The notes under the pieces were generated by a model, which saw only the letters and a program-made list of their open reading frames with translations, searched no databases and was not told the DNA's origin. A DNA stretch of 64,000 bases from Eublepharis macularius (lineage: Eukaryota > Chordata > Lepidosauria > Squamata > Eublepharidae). This document shows, piece after piece, positions 1-10,802 of this stretch; within the stretch, counting starts at the first letter, position 1, and each line of letters begins with the position of its first letter. Made by a program: the position numbers and the translations under genes. The stretch is from contig NC_072790.1 of NCBI RefSeq assembly GCF_028583425.1, forward strand, positions 211,956,897-212,020,896, written 5' to 3'.

Positions 1-850
1 TTGCCAGAGGTGAGAGGAGTTGGTGGGAAGGAGGAGAAATAGGGATGAAATGGCATAAGATTTGAATGGAGAGGTACAGAAATCCACGCCTTCCTGTCCA
101 TGTTGATTCCGAACTCCCTTGGGATATGATCATCCCAGAAAGAGGGTACTAAAGGAGGGTTAGGAAACTTTGCAGTGGAGCTGGGGAGAAATCTGGAAGG
201 TGAATACTACAAGACCATCTGTTGCAGGTTGGGGGGGGTGGAATCAGAGGACAAGAGCTCTGTGTGGTAACAACCTGCCCACCTCTCCCTGTGAATATGG
301 TTAGCATGAGTATAGAGCTATGAGGATCTAAAAAAGCCTTAAACATGATAAATACCTCAACCACCTGTGTCACCTTGAAATGCAATGCAAGAGGAGGATC
401 ATTAAGTCCACCTTGTCCTCTCCGTCTATCTATAAAGTCTTTCTGGATGAAATAAAAATATCCACAGGCAAATTGATGCAAATTATCATTCCTACAGATC
501 CAAAAATGTACCAGCTACCCAGAGCTTCAGCTTCACTAAGAAACAATACCAAAAATGCCTTCTCAGTGTAGAAGAGAAACAGAACTATTTTTGCAACTTT
601 CAGATCTCCTAGGTTACCAAGTTACCATATGGGAACTAATTGGCTGCTCAGACCTGCTGCAAGGCGAGGATTACGAAGGAGTCTGGAACGGAGGCAATTA
701 GGGATGACGTGACTTGCAAGGAGTGCCATGCAAAGGACTGGTGTCATTTGATTCTCACGGCACAGGAATGGTCCTTGTATCTAACAAAAGTAAATGTGTC
801 CCCTGGCTCACTTCCTCTTGAACAGACCCAGTAAATCGGTGAAAATATGT
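1..850. other. No recognisable gene or repeat
   Basis: Mixed-composition sequence. Short ORFs on both strands resemble no family I know and lack exon-like features. I see nothing to annotate here. Confidence 0.5.
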
Positions 851-858
851 GATCTACC

Positions 859-990
859 CAGGGCTTTTTTTTCAGAGGGAACGCGGTGGAACGGAGTTCC
901 AGAACCTCTTGAAAATGGTCACATGTGACCATTTTCTCTGAGGGCAACCCACTGAGTTCCACCACCTCTTTTCCCAGAAAAAAAGCCCTG
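859..990 (+). mobile_element. Non-autonomous hAT element, copy A (132 bp, fold-back)
   Basis: Starts CAGGGCTTTTTTTT and ends AAAAAAAGCCCTG, so the two ends are inverted repeats. A perfect 8-bp target-site duplication, gatctacc, lies at 851-858 and 991-998. CAGGG-type ends with an 8-bp duplication are the signature of the hAT superfamily. Internally it is a near palindrome that turns at the paired GGTCACATGTGACC. It is the shortest of four copies in the window (others at 2247, 12228, 62392) and has lost the central arm that carries GATCTCCAGACAGA. No coding capacity. Confidence 0.93.
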
Positions 991-998
991 GATCTACC

Positions 999-2238
999 CA
1001 TCAGCATGCGGAGGATGTTTTTGCCCATTAAAATTTCACTGGGACAACAAAGTGGAGACAATTTATGCAAGTTCACATCTCGCTAGTCATAAGAATTTAA
1101 CAGCAGCCCTGCTAGATCACATCATTGGTTCACCTGGTTAGCTTCCTGTTTCCCCCAGGGTACAACCAGGTACCCACTGAAAACCCCACAAGCAGGGGAA
1201 CAAAGGTTAAGGCCCTTCCCTGTAGTTTTCTCCTCAATATGCAGTAGCATATGCTATCTGAACATGGAAGCTCCATTTAGCCAGCATGACAAACATGACC
1301 AAGAGAGAGAGTATGTAGCATGAGGGTAGCCTAAAAAATTGGTAGACAACCCCCCCCCCAACCCATTGTTATGATACCTAGAAAAGAGTGGGCCCACTAA
1401 AAGAATTCTTCTCCATTACTCTTAAATCCACTAGACTTTTGTGGTCAGGAAATATGATTTAGGAAAACTGGTAAAAGTGAGTTCCATTTCCTTTCAAAAT
1501 AGACATCTTTGGCTTTGGCTTCTCATATTGCAGTATCAACTTAGGTTACCATGATTAATAAATCAGATTGTAAAAGTTGTGATTCAGCAAGCTGTACATA
1601 GCTCACCAGCAGCCGTGTTTGATGACCCCCTCAAGGTCTTGGTAATGCTTCAACTTTGGCTACCTGCTTGATACTATAAAAACAGAGACTTAACAAGCCC
1701 TAAGTGAGCCACCACAAATGCATTTGGTGTAATGTAGTTACATTGTGGAGGCTTACTAATCCATTCTTTTGAACATTTATTTTAATCTCTTTTTTCTATC
1801 GTTGGTTTTAAGTGCACTTCTGACACCACCCTCTTTTTATCTCCTTCCAACTATTCAAAGGTCTCATTCTTGACAAAATTGACCTTTAAAATAACTCACC
1901 TTATTTGTTTATAGCTCAGTACCAACACTTAAAAAGTGTTTCATCTGAGTCACAAGAACACCTACTGAGGAAGAGAGGAATTTTGCCAAGACTTCATACA
2001 GGACTTTAATTTGAAACAAAATTCAGGAGTCATGTCAGTTTCCCTGCCATGGCACAAGGTTCATAGCATAGGTTAAATAAGCACATATGCTTGACCAACT
2101 TTGCCGTGTTTCCCCTCCACATTGAGGGACCCCTTATTGGTATCCATAAAAGAGGGATCCAGAAGAAGAGTTTTTGGATTCAGGAAAGTCCATCCCCAGA
2201 GCCTCTCATTTTATAGATTTTCCATGGTTTAGATTAAC
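999..2238. other. No recognisable gene or repeat
   Basis: AT-rich sequence with short homopolymer runs (a C run near 1350-1359). No long ORF, SINE promoter box or inverted repeat was seen. Confidence 0.45.
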
Positions 2239-2246
2239 ATTAAGGC

Positions 2247-2532
2247 CATGGCTTTTTTTCTGGGAAAAGAGGTGGTAGAACTCAGTGGGTTGCCCCCGAA
2301 GAAAATGGTCACATGACTGGTGGCCCCACCCCCTGATCTCCAGACAGAAGGAATTTATCGTTCTCCGGCGGTGAAAGCCTTCGACAATATATAAAAGGAA
2401 TTTAGATTGCCCTCTGTGCCGCTGGCACTCCCCTCTGTCTGGAGATCAGGGGGTGGAGGCACCAGCCATGTGACCATTTTCAAGAGGTTCCGGAACTCCG
2501 TTCCACTGTGTTCCAGCTGAAAAAAAGCCCTG
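2247..2532 (-). mobile_element. Non-autonomous hAT element, copy B, with a nested insertion
   Basis: Same family as the element at 859, in opposite orientation: CATGGCTTTTTTTCTGGG (one change from CAGGG) at the left and AAAAAAAGCCCTG at the right. A perfect 8-bp duplication, attaaggc, lies at 2239-2246 and 2533-2540. Its two arms carry complementary copies of the CTCCAGACAGA motif. The arm is interrupted at 2358-2394 by a 37-bp Penelope tail fragment with its own duplication, so the hAT insertion is the older event. Confidence 0.92.
2358..2394 (+). mobile_element. Solo Penelope-type tail insertion (37 bp)
   Basis: The segment tcgttctccggcggtgaaag and the bases after it match the terminal tail of the Penelope-like copies at 4415 and 55333. 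Nothing else of the element is present. It is flanked by a 10-bp direct repeat, aaggaattta (2348-2357 and 2395-2404), and the second copy restores the hAT arm, so this is a genuine insertion. The last five bases before the right repeat (tataa) are not part of the tail seen elsewhere. Confidence 0.8.
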
Positions 2533-2540
2533 ATTAAGGC

Positions 2541-4400
2541 TAAATCTATTGGATGATAAATCTATCAATGTTACTGTGATGAGAAAAGGTTGCTGGGATT
2601 ATTCACTGGTACGTCTGAGTTGTCCTGTTGTCCTCTTCCCATCCTCAGCAGAACCTGCTTTAAAGAAATGCCTTTACAGGCAGTTGCCTCAGCCACCAAA
2701 GGTAGGATGCCAAAGGAAGCCAGTTACCTTTGGGAATGGCCCTTGAGGGTGGTTTGAGAAAGGGGGAGGCTGCTTCCATTGCTCTCATTGCTGATGCAAT
2801 GCAGACGCACTTGCTGTGGGCAATGGAATTTTCACATTATTCGACTGTTCCCTGTGGTTTCCTCTTGTGCCCACCTTTCCCCCTCTGGCTTCTAGAGTGC
2901 TTTTTGCCCACTGTTGGTCTTTTTGGAAAACAGAAGTTGCTACAACACTATAATGAAACAATCCTATATTTATATATCTACTACCAATTTAAAAAAATAG
3001 CCAGCAAAAACACTTCTGTGTTTTTGGAAAGAGTGAAGCAAAATAGCACCAGATGTGCACGGGAAGGTGCAGAAGCCCACACCTTCCCATTCACTCACCC
3101 AAATAGGAGGTCTCCTTAATTAGTTGGGGGAATGAGCATTAAAGGAGACAAGCAAGAGGAGGTAACTAGGAAACTCCACCAATGTTTATGGGGATTATTT
3201 CCTTAGAGAACTCTCAAATAAAACAGGCAGATGTTCAACTGGAAAGGTTTCTTTATTTAAAGAGAAATAAGAGGCAATCAAACAAGCATATAGCACATAC
3301 AAGTCTAGCTAGGAAAACACAGAGAAAAATGGGAGAGAATTTTTTGGGATAGAGTGATAATTACAAGTCCTGAAGAAGGAAGGGTCGGTGGGAGCAGCAG
3401 CAAAACAACCAGCGTTCCACGGGGAGAAGGCTCAAGCAAACTTGAGGGTGGGTGTATGGATCCAGAACATGCACACAGAGTGAGTGCCTAGGGAATCCAA
3501 TTATAGGGCAAAACGTATCCTAGGAGCGAACTGACGTCTTCCCTCCAAAGACAATGACTTAATGGTTTGTCCAGAGGTAGCACAAAAGTTGGAAGAGGTT
3601 TGATAAGTTTATCCAGGGTGGACCTCTAGGTGTAAAAAGGTGCTTGATGACCCAGCAATTGCCAGATGTAAAAAGCTCCCAAGATAAGTGGTTGAGAGGA
3701 AGTGAAGCCAGGTGTGGACAAGGTAAGTCCTGAGTTCCTCTTGGGAAACCTCATTGTTCTAAGTTACGCATCTCTCTGGGGCATGGAAGGGCCATCAGTC
3801 AGTCAGCCACCTATGACTTACATTCTGGTAGTTTTCCATGCTCCTGTCCAGCTGGCATCCACCGTGGGCCAGGTCATGCCTTGTGGTTATGGCATATGAG
3901 GAAGGGGTTTATGATATTATATCCATAAACTGCCCTCTTAGCGTGAGAGGGCTCTGACTGCTAACAATACTTTTCTCAAATCCAGTTTTGGTCTGATCTT
4001 TCAGGAGAGATTATACCAGAGCAAGTTGGGGAGAAGGTGCATCAGAGTTGGGGGGGGGAGGGAACCTAGACCACAAAACAATGCCCCAAAGAAAACTGCT
4101 CAGTTTCAGGGAAACGTGAAAACAACTTGAAACTTAATTCTGCAGTGGATCCAGAATCTGGGATGTTGAGGGGTGGAATTCAGCCCCTAGTGTCCCTCTC
4201 AAACCAACGAAACAAAACTGTTGTAGCCTATCCAATCCAGTAAGGAAGATTTTTAAACACAATGGACCTAACTCGGTTCAGAGATACTGGTCGAGCAGTC
4301 AGGGGATGCAGCCTATGCTGCTGGCTACATACTGCCTTTGCCTCATCCATAAATAGACACCTGCGTCTGAGGCACCTGCTTTTCACCTTGAGCAGAGGAA
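2541..4400. other. No recognisable gene; unassigned sequence
   Basis: ORFs at 2730-3119 and 3702-3899 show no family resemblance. The stretch near 3230-3720 could be an old retroelement remnant, but I cannot support a class. Nothing firm. Confidence 0.4.
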
Positions 4401-4414
4401 ACAATAAAGCCAAT

Positions 4415-4556
4415 GGTTGTTGTGGGTTTTCCGGGCTGTATTGCCGTGGTCTTGGCATTGTAGTCCCGTCAGGAACTACAGTGCCAAGACCACGGCAATA
4501 CAGCCCGGAAAACTCACAACAACCATCGTTCTCCAGCCATGAAAGCCTTCAACAAT
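4415..4556. mobile_element. Penelope-like element, inverted pair of 3' ends
   Basis: Two copies of the same 3' segment are joined head to head. The left arm (minus, 4415 to about 4466) and right arm (plus, from about 4468-4471) share accacggcaatacagcccgg as inverted repeats. A perfect 14-bp target-site duplication, acaataaagccaat, lies at 4401-4414 and 4557-4570. The right arm continues through a tail (ATCGTTCTCC...CTTCAACAAT). The left arm stops exactly at the complement of CAACAACC and lacks the tail. The arms meet beside GTC/AGGAAC, the predicted cleavage position of the hammerhead-like motif seen in the copy at 55333. No protein-coding part remains. Confidence 0.85.
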
Positions 4557-4570
4557 ACAATAAAGCCAAT

Positions 4571-5610
4571 CTTGGCAAAAAGTGAAGAAAAAAAATGAAA
4601 CTGAGTGCAAGGCCTTTTTCCCTCAGAAGAGTAACTAAAGATGAAGCTGATTCCAGTTCAAATGTGGCCTCCTCCTAATTCTTCAAGAAAAAAATGCTTC
4701 GAGGAATAAAAAGACACTTTCTTCCCTCCTCAGGGCAGCAGCTGCTCCCTGAATGACAGGCACTGGCTGTTCTGTGAACCAGTGGCCAGAGACAGTGCAC
4801 AAACACACAAAATCACAGAGGCTGCCTGGCGCCAGCAGGCCTGCAGCTCCCTCCCCATCCTTGCCCTCTTCGTTTTCAATGGCAGATTGGCAACGGGTAT
4901 GGAGAAAAGAGAGGAGATGAAGTAAGGCGTGGCTTCCTCTAATGCCTTTTCCCTTGTGGGGGCTTTCGTTGGTCAAAACAGGGGATTGTGTTGTTGTTAT
5001 GGAAAGAAGCTGGTCTGTCTGCAGGCAGGGTTCCATCCTGGGTGGAGACTTGGAACCCAAGAGAAACCAAAGGGAGCCAGCCAGAAGGGGAGAAGGATTT
5101 GGTGTCCCTCGGCTGGGATCCAACTTTCTGCGTCACAAAGTCATGCTCACACTGTCAACTTCCTGACAACACTCCTCTGAGATCTTGCCCATCCCTGTGT
5201 TAAATCTAAAGTTAAATAATTAAAAAGACGATCCTATTCATCTCTTGTAGCTTTGCCAACATCAGCTGCAATATTTTTCTGGCAAATTCAACAGGATTCT
5301 TAAAATTAAACACACTCATTGACTATAATGGCTGTTCTCCAATTATAAATCAAGCCAGTTCTCAGGAGTTGCTTAATACCAAGTCAGCCATTGGTTTAAT
5401 GCAATGCTATCAATGTGCCTCAAGCCATATTACTAGGGTGCCTGGTTGCCTGAGAGTTTATAAATAAGGCATCTGCCAAACCATTAATCAGCAGGTTGGT
5501 GCGCAAGGATGGAGATTAATTACTTAACAGCATTATCTTCTCTTATGAATTTTGGTAGCCATCTATATGGAATTCAACCTTTTTATTATATTCTCATTTT
5601 GACTGAATTA
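4571..5610. other. No recognisable gene or repeat
   Basis: The 146-codon minus-strand ORF at 4683-5123 and its overlapping plus-strand ORFs show no recognisable domain. I could not assign them to a gene or to an element. Confidence 0.4.
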
Positions 5611-5611
5611 T

Positions 5612-5633
5612 ATCATCATCATCATCATCATCT
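5612..5633 (+). repeat. (ATC)n microsatellite
   Basis: About seven tandem ATC units in AT-rich sequence. Confidence 0.9.
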
Positions 5634-6001
5634 CTCTTTTCTACAGTCCACCAGATGTTTGGGCTGGAATTTTTGATCCTTCTCTGACTCAGATTTTATC
5701 CAAGAATCTAGGAGTCCATGAGGTATCACCTTAATATGCGACAAATTCCACATAGTGCAACTTTTTGCAGCTGGCCAGTAGTTATCTTGTCTATGCTATA
5801 TTGCTTAGGTGTTTTCATTTTGGAGTCATACCTAGCACTCTTGTCACTACTGGAATAACCATTGTATGTTTCTCTCAGAGATGCTGAACTTCAAATCTTA
5901 GATCATGATATTTTGTTGTTATTATTATTTTGTTGTTATTATCAATACATTTTTATATATAATACAATTATTCAGAATACATTTTTCTTCTTTATAACAT
6001 T

Positions 6002-6073
6002 TGCCTTCCATCCATCTTCTAATGAGCTCCGGGTGGCAGATGTAGATTACCCCTCCCCTGTTCTCATAGCAAC
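6002..6073 (-). repeat. tRNA-derived SINE (family B), 3' part, split by L1
   Basis: Reverse-orientation SINE: a pyrimidine-rich start, then ctcatagcaac. It continues at 7364 after the L1 insertion with gctataagttagattatg, which lines up with the family pattern CTCACAACAACCCTGTGAGG...TAGG seen at 45430 and 48747. The SINE is therefore older than the L1. Confidence 0.75.
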
Positions 6074-7363
6074 CTTTTTTTTTAAATTGGATTTTATTTG
6101 GTTTTTCAATTTTTTCTTAACATTAATAAACAAACTTAAGTTAACAACAGCTAGCAAACATACAATAATGAATGGGTGATTAATCGATCTTCCATTCTCA
6201 GATTCCTGGTTATATTCACTGTTTGGTTTTAGCTAAAACTTGTAAAAAGCAAATATACACATGTGGTCTAGTGTCACAGGTACGCCATAGTAAAGTAAAG
6301 GTCTTGTTTTGTCGTATTCTTTAACATTTTCTCTTCTTTAGTTAGGTATTCCAGGACTGGGGACCATTGTTCAAGCGGGTGGGAGTTGTGGTTTTGATTT
6401 TCCCTTTGTACTATTTGATCAGTAATTTATTCCATAATAAAATGGTCCCACAAGCGGGTTCGCCAATTAGCGATTGTGGGTATTGTTTTTTGGTTCCAAG
6501 TAGATGCTATGGTTAACTTGGCTATAGCTAACAAGGAGAATATAAGATTGATTCTAACTCTTGGGATATTGGGGTCTTCCCAGCAATTTAGCAAGATTAC
6601 CTCTAGGGGTTTTGGAAACTTGTAGCCTGTTATTAGTTCGATTTCACTAATTATTTTTTCCCAAAAGGAGGCTACGAATTTGCATTTCCACCAACAATGA
6701 ATGTAGGTCCCCAGTTCCCCACATTGTTTCTGACAGTTTGCAGACAATGATTGATTCATATGATTGAGCTTGACTGGGGTTAAATACCAATGAGAGTATA
6801 GTTTCATCATTTGCATTTTTATGTTAATAACTCTTGAAGTGAAATTTAGAGATTTCCCCCCAGTTTTCATTAGAAGGGTCAATGTTGCATTCTTTGTGAC
6901 ATATTTTTTATACGATAATATTTTGGGTTTTTTTGTTTTTCTTCTAATAGAATGTGGTATATCTTAGCTATTGTTCCCTTCTATTCATCTGATCCTATTT
7001 TTATAATTTTTTCAAGTTCTGTAGGGGGTTTTGCTAGTATGTTTCTAATCTTTGTTTCTTCAATGAGATGCTTGACTTGTAAGTACTCAAACCAGGGGAT
7101 TTGCGTTGTTGCATTTTTTCCAGTTTTGCTTTTTCTTGTATTGTGCCTTTGTCTGTTATACCTATCAGCCATGTTTTTTAAATTAAGTCTCCACCACTTG
7201 TATGAATTTGTATCTAGAGCTGGGTAGAACCAGTTTTGCCCTACAAAGGGGGATACTTGGGATATTTCATGTTTTAGTTTGCCTCTGGTTTTATGCCAGA
7301 CTTTTAAGTCACCATCTAGGTAGGGGTTGTGTTTAAAGCTGGTCGGACAATCAGTGCTTTTTT
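6074..7363 (-). mobile_element. L1 LINE 3' fragment (ORF2 C-terminus and 3' UTR), 5'-truncated
   Basis: On the minus strand, 6882-6427 encodes the C-terminal region of L1 ORF2, with the typical run HWYLTPVKLNHM followed by CGELGTYIHCWWKC and a FWEKI segment. The upstream piece at 7172-6981 carries IPWFEYLQVKHLI, also typical of ORF2. A stop and frame breaks separate the pieces, so it is dead. The 3' end is at the left: read on the minus strand it contains AATAAAATCC and then a poly(A) tail at 6074-6083. An 8-bp duplication, atagcaac (6066-6073 and 7364-7371), flanks it. It inserted into an older SINE. Confidence 0.88.
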
Positions 7364-7500
7364 ATAGCAACGCTATAAGTTAGATTATGTTGAGAGATAA
7401 TTGCTGGACCAGGATCACCCAGTTTGCTTTATGGCTTGATCAAGGACTTGAACTTAAGTCTCCCAAGTCCAACACAACATTGAAATTATTGTACTCACTG
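7364..7500 (-). repeat. tRNA-derived SINE (family B), 5' part, split by L1
   Basis: Continuation of the SINE at 6002-6073. It includes the region corresponding to CCAAGGTCACCCAGTGAGC and the antisense B-box side (gacttgaacttaag). Confidence 0.7.
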
Positions 7501-7744
7501 TCAAAAGCGAATTAATTAATTAACGTACAGATGTGGATATAGGCGTTTCTTAATGAGAACGCTGTGTAGTTGCTCATCAAAATATTTTCCCCCAAACTAT
7601 TTCATTCAATATGGTAATGACCACACCTGATGAAAACAGCTGGTTTACCATGCTCGCTCTTTACCTTGGGTTGGCACACCAGTTGATTGACCCATCAAAT
7701 ATGGTCAAACATTTCAAAAAGCCAAGAATACCATTATGTAGGAG

Positions 7745-7825
7745 GTATTATTATTATTACTTTTGTCATTTAAGTTATTTATTTATTTATTTCTGTCATT
7801 TATAGTCTTCCTTTCTCACTGCAAG
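7745..7825 (-). repeat. LINE/SINE 3' end with (TTTA)n tail
   Basis: Reads tatttatttatttctgtcat then ttatagtcttcctttctcac. This is the reverse of a 3' terminus of type GAGAAAGGCRGACTATAAATGAC(AAAT)n, also seen at 24866 and 63297. The GC-rich element at 7826 cuts its inner edge. Confidence 0.6.
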
Positions 7826-8218
7826 CAGGGCCAGCCCGCCCATTGAGGCTGGTGAGGCCGCTGCCGGAGGGGCGCCGGCCCGGGGGCAGGAGCGTGCGCC
7901 ATGGAGCTGCTGCTGTCACCGCCACAGCTCCACAGGAGCATGTGCTGGTGGCGGCAGCGTGGGGCAGCTGACCGGGCAGCCTCCCGTTCAGTTGCTCTGC
8001 AGGCCAGGCGTAGCCAGCGGCCAGGGTGGCTGGCTGCACCTGGCCCGCAGAGCAACTGAACAGGAGGGCTGGAAGGCCCCCCATGCATGTGCCAGCCCCT
8101 GTGTGATGACGTCACACGCAGTGACGTCATAACTTAGTCTGGTGTGCACGCGTGTGCACGCACACACAAAGGCAGCATTAAGCTGCCTCAGGTGCCAGCA
8201 ATGCTGGAGCCGGCCCTG
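7826..8218 (+). mobile_element. GC-rich non-autonomous hAT-like element, copy 1
   Basis: Begins CAGGGCCAGCCCGCCCATTG and ends GCTGGAGCCGGCCCTG, giving inverted CAGGGCCRGC termini. The flanks actgcaag (7818-7825) and attacaag (8219-8226) match at 6 of 8 bases and both differences are transitions, as expected of a decayed 8-bp hAT duplication. It holds GTGATGACGTCAC-like repeats. It is CpG-rich and could be mistaken for a CpG island. No credible coding sequence. Confidence 0.8.
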
Positions 8219-8235
8219 ATTACAAGTATTACAAA

Positions 8236-8402
8236 TTAATTTATATCCTGCCTTTCTCCCTAGCTGGGACACTATTCAGCTTACACCGTTCTCCTCTCTT
8301 CCATTTTATCCTCACAACATCCCTGTGAGGTAGATCAGGCTGAGAGCATGTGACTGGCCCAAATTCACCCTGTGAGCTTCTGACACTCTAACCACTAAAC
8401 AA
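8236..8402 (-). repeat. tRNA-derived SINE (family B)
   Basis: Reverse orientation: tttatatcctgcctttctcc, then cattttatcctcacaacatc, ctggcccaaattcaccctgt, and the antisense tRNA-like head (ctctaaccactaaac). Same family as 45432, 48747 and 50228. Confidence 0.8.
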
Positions 8403-9136
8403 CATTGGTAACTTACTTTTTAATTTCAGGTTGATATCATTTGTTACTAAAAGCAAGAAAGAGGCTTGCTTGCCTCCCTTCAAGCCTTGCAGCAGGCTGG
8501 GGAAAGATCTCAGCACAGCAAAGATTCTCTTATTGGCTATCTCCAAAACAAGAACAGAAACACAAGCAAAGGTCACTGCTTAGCACTTCCTGTGCAGATT
8601 CATTTTAAAAAATACATTAATTTTGTTTTTAGACAATAACAGTTAACCAGTTTGTTTTTGCAATTAGCATACATTTCAAATCTGTTGATGGTTGAAGCAT
8701 CTTTTTTTTTCTCCTGGTGTCACTTGCTAAGGCTATGAGCGAATGTAATAAAGTTTATGGGTATATGTATCTTTTTGTTGTTGTTCTATGAATGCTTTTA
8801 AATACTTAAATATTATTTGGTGATGTTTAAACAGTCAATTGAGCAAATGTTTCTGAGAAAGGTAGACTGTATATTTAAGTAATAAACAAACAAATAAATG
8901 ACAGTCTCATCTGTACCTAGGGATGCTATATACCTACTGAAGATGAGAGATCTTCTACCCCCAGCTCTCATTGCCTGATGACGTTCTTGTGGCCAGCAGG
9001 GGGGGGGGATTTAATCACCATTATTGCAATGGTATTACATCACTTCCAGGGTAAACTTGTAAGTGTCACTCTGTTCTAGGAATCACTGCAATCTTTATGG
9101 TAAGAGTGAGTGGTGTTACTTCCAGGTTTCCTCCCA

Positions 9137-9222
9137 GCTGGCTTCAAGTGCAGGAGTGGGGAATCAAACCCAGCTCTCCAGATTAGAGTTTTGCCGCTCT
9201 TAACCACTACACCAGAACCAGT
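9137..9222 (-). repeat. Sauria-type SINE, 5' (tRNA-like) fragment
   Basis: Antisense head of the SINE whose full copies lie at 26044 and 35054: ggggaatcaaacccagctct is the B-box side and cttaaccactacaccagaac the A-box side. The 3' body is missing. Confidence 0.8.
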
Positions 9223-9472
9223 AGTTTTGTTTTCAACTCAGAACTGCCCCTGCGTATTTATGGCCTTGATTCAAACTCTATTAACATTCACAAAAGTAAT
9301 GCCACTTCACTACCCTATTGAAGTCCTTGGAGTAGGGCCTAGAGGCATATATGACCTCCACTATGCATAGAAACTACTGCTTCTAATAGTTGAAACAATT
9401 CACCAGTGGACATGGCAATTTTTCTACCATGTGAATCCTATAAGATAAGAGTAATTCTATTTACTTCCATAT

Positions 9473-9688
9473 TGGTGGTGGAGAGTGCTGTCAAGTCATA
9501 GCTGACTTATGGCGACCTCTGCTGGAGTTTTCAAGGCATGAGACAAGCAGCTGTGGTTTGTCATTGCCTGCCTCTGCATAGCAACCCTGATCTTCCCTGG
9601 AGGTCTTCCGCTCAATTACTAACCAAGGCCAACTCTGCTTAGCTTCCAAAATCTGACAAGATTGGGCTTGTCTGAGCTATCCAGGGCT
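9473..9688 (-). repeat. 5S rRNA-derived SINE
   Basis: On the minus strand the 5' part resembles the 5S rRNA internal promoter: GAAGCTAAGCAGAGTTGGCC and TTGGTTAGTAATTGAG. The body then leads to GCCATAAGTCAGCTATGACT and a GCACTCTCCACC end. Other copies are at 26955, 35669, 46229 and 51025. It is not a functional 5S gene. Confidence 0.85.
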
Positions 9689-9715
9689 ATTCAATATTAC
9701 AAGTCAGATACTGCC

Positions 9716-10660
9716 TTGCCATCAGACAAGAAGAAGTTAAGGCTAGTCTCTTTATTGCCTGCCTTATGGTGTTGGTCTTTCCTCTGGAAGCACCAGCCTC
9801 TTTTGCTAACCCCTTGCAGATAGGTCAATCCGTTTGTAGAATATCTTAGTAATGTCTGGTCTCTGTAACTTTCTTGTCTTCAGCTACCTGGGAATAGAGC
9901 CTTTCTCATCTTGTTTGCATGGATTCCTGATAGCCAGCAGTCTTGTTTATCAGAGGTTTAAGTCAAGCAATCCTTGAAGGCAACTGTCCACTCTAAAGAC
10001 CTACCCAATGGCCATCATTGAATCTTACTTCAATATTTTGCCTGCGTTGGCCAGGCACAACCTGAATGTAAATTATGTATCCATTGGGGCTTCCCAGGCC
10101 CCAGCCCAGTCCCTAAGCACTATTTCACATATTGTACTATATATCACTCAGTTGTTTCATACCATTTGATTAAATGAGCCAACAGTAGGGAAAATTTCTG
10201 TTGTGTTTGAGGTGATATGAAATAGTATGAAAGCTCTACTTGTCATAACTGATCTGAAATGGTTGCTTCAGACATGATCACATGCATGATCAGACATGAA
10301 AAAAAATCTCTGGAACCAACATGGTGCCAAATGCATGATAACATTTTGATATGTGTTAACAATTGATTATTTGTCACCACATCAAAAGTAGCCACATGTA
10401 AAGCCATGTTTTGGCTGATGACATTTCTGAGGACCCAACTAGACACGTGTCATTAGATCTATGATTGAGATCATCCCTTAAAAAAACTAATTAGCAGCCT
10501 CACATGGCTGCTTTGAGGATCAGGGAAATAGCTATGGAGAAAGGGGAGGTTAACCCTTTCCTCCTATGCCATTATGCCCATGTTAATCCTCCCCCTCCCC
10601 CAGAGCTTGAATTAGGCCCACAAGTCAAAATAAAAGGGAGGTGATTTAAATGGGAGAAAC
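9716..10660. other. No recognisable gene or repeat
   Basis: Unique-looking AT-rich sequence without a supported ORF. Confidence 0.4.
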
Positions 10661-10687
10661 AGCATGACAAAAAAAGTTAAACACTCA

Positions 10688-10802
10688 GCAAACCACCCCG
10701 TAAAAAGTCTGCCAAGAAAACGTTGTGATGCAAGGTCCCCCCATGGGTCAGTAATGACTCGGTGCTTGCACAGGGGACTACTTTTACCTTTACCTTTACC
10801 CC
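10688..10802 (+). repeat. SINE 3' end with (CTTTAC)n tail
   Basis: Contains gtctgccaagaaaacgttgt, then catgggtcagtaatgactcg, then gcttgcacaggggactac and a ttttacctttacctttaccc tail. This module is common in squamate interspersed repeats. The promoter half is not recognisable here. Confidence 0.65.

Noticed and set aside
4683..5123. 146-codon minus-strand ORF as a host exon
   Set aside because: No domain, no supporting splice signals that I could judge, and several overlapping ORFs in other frames.
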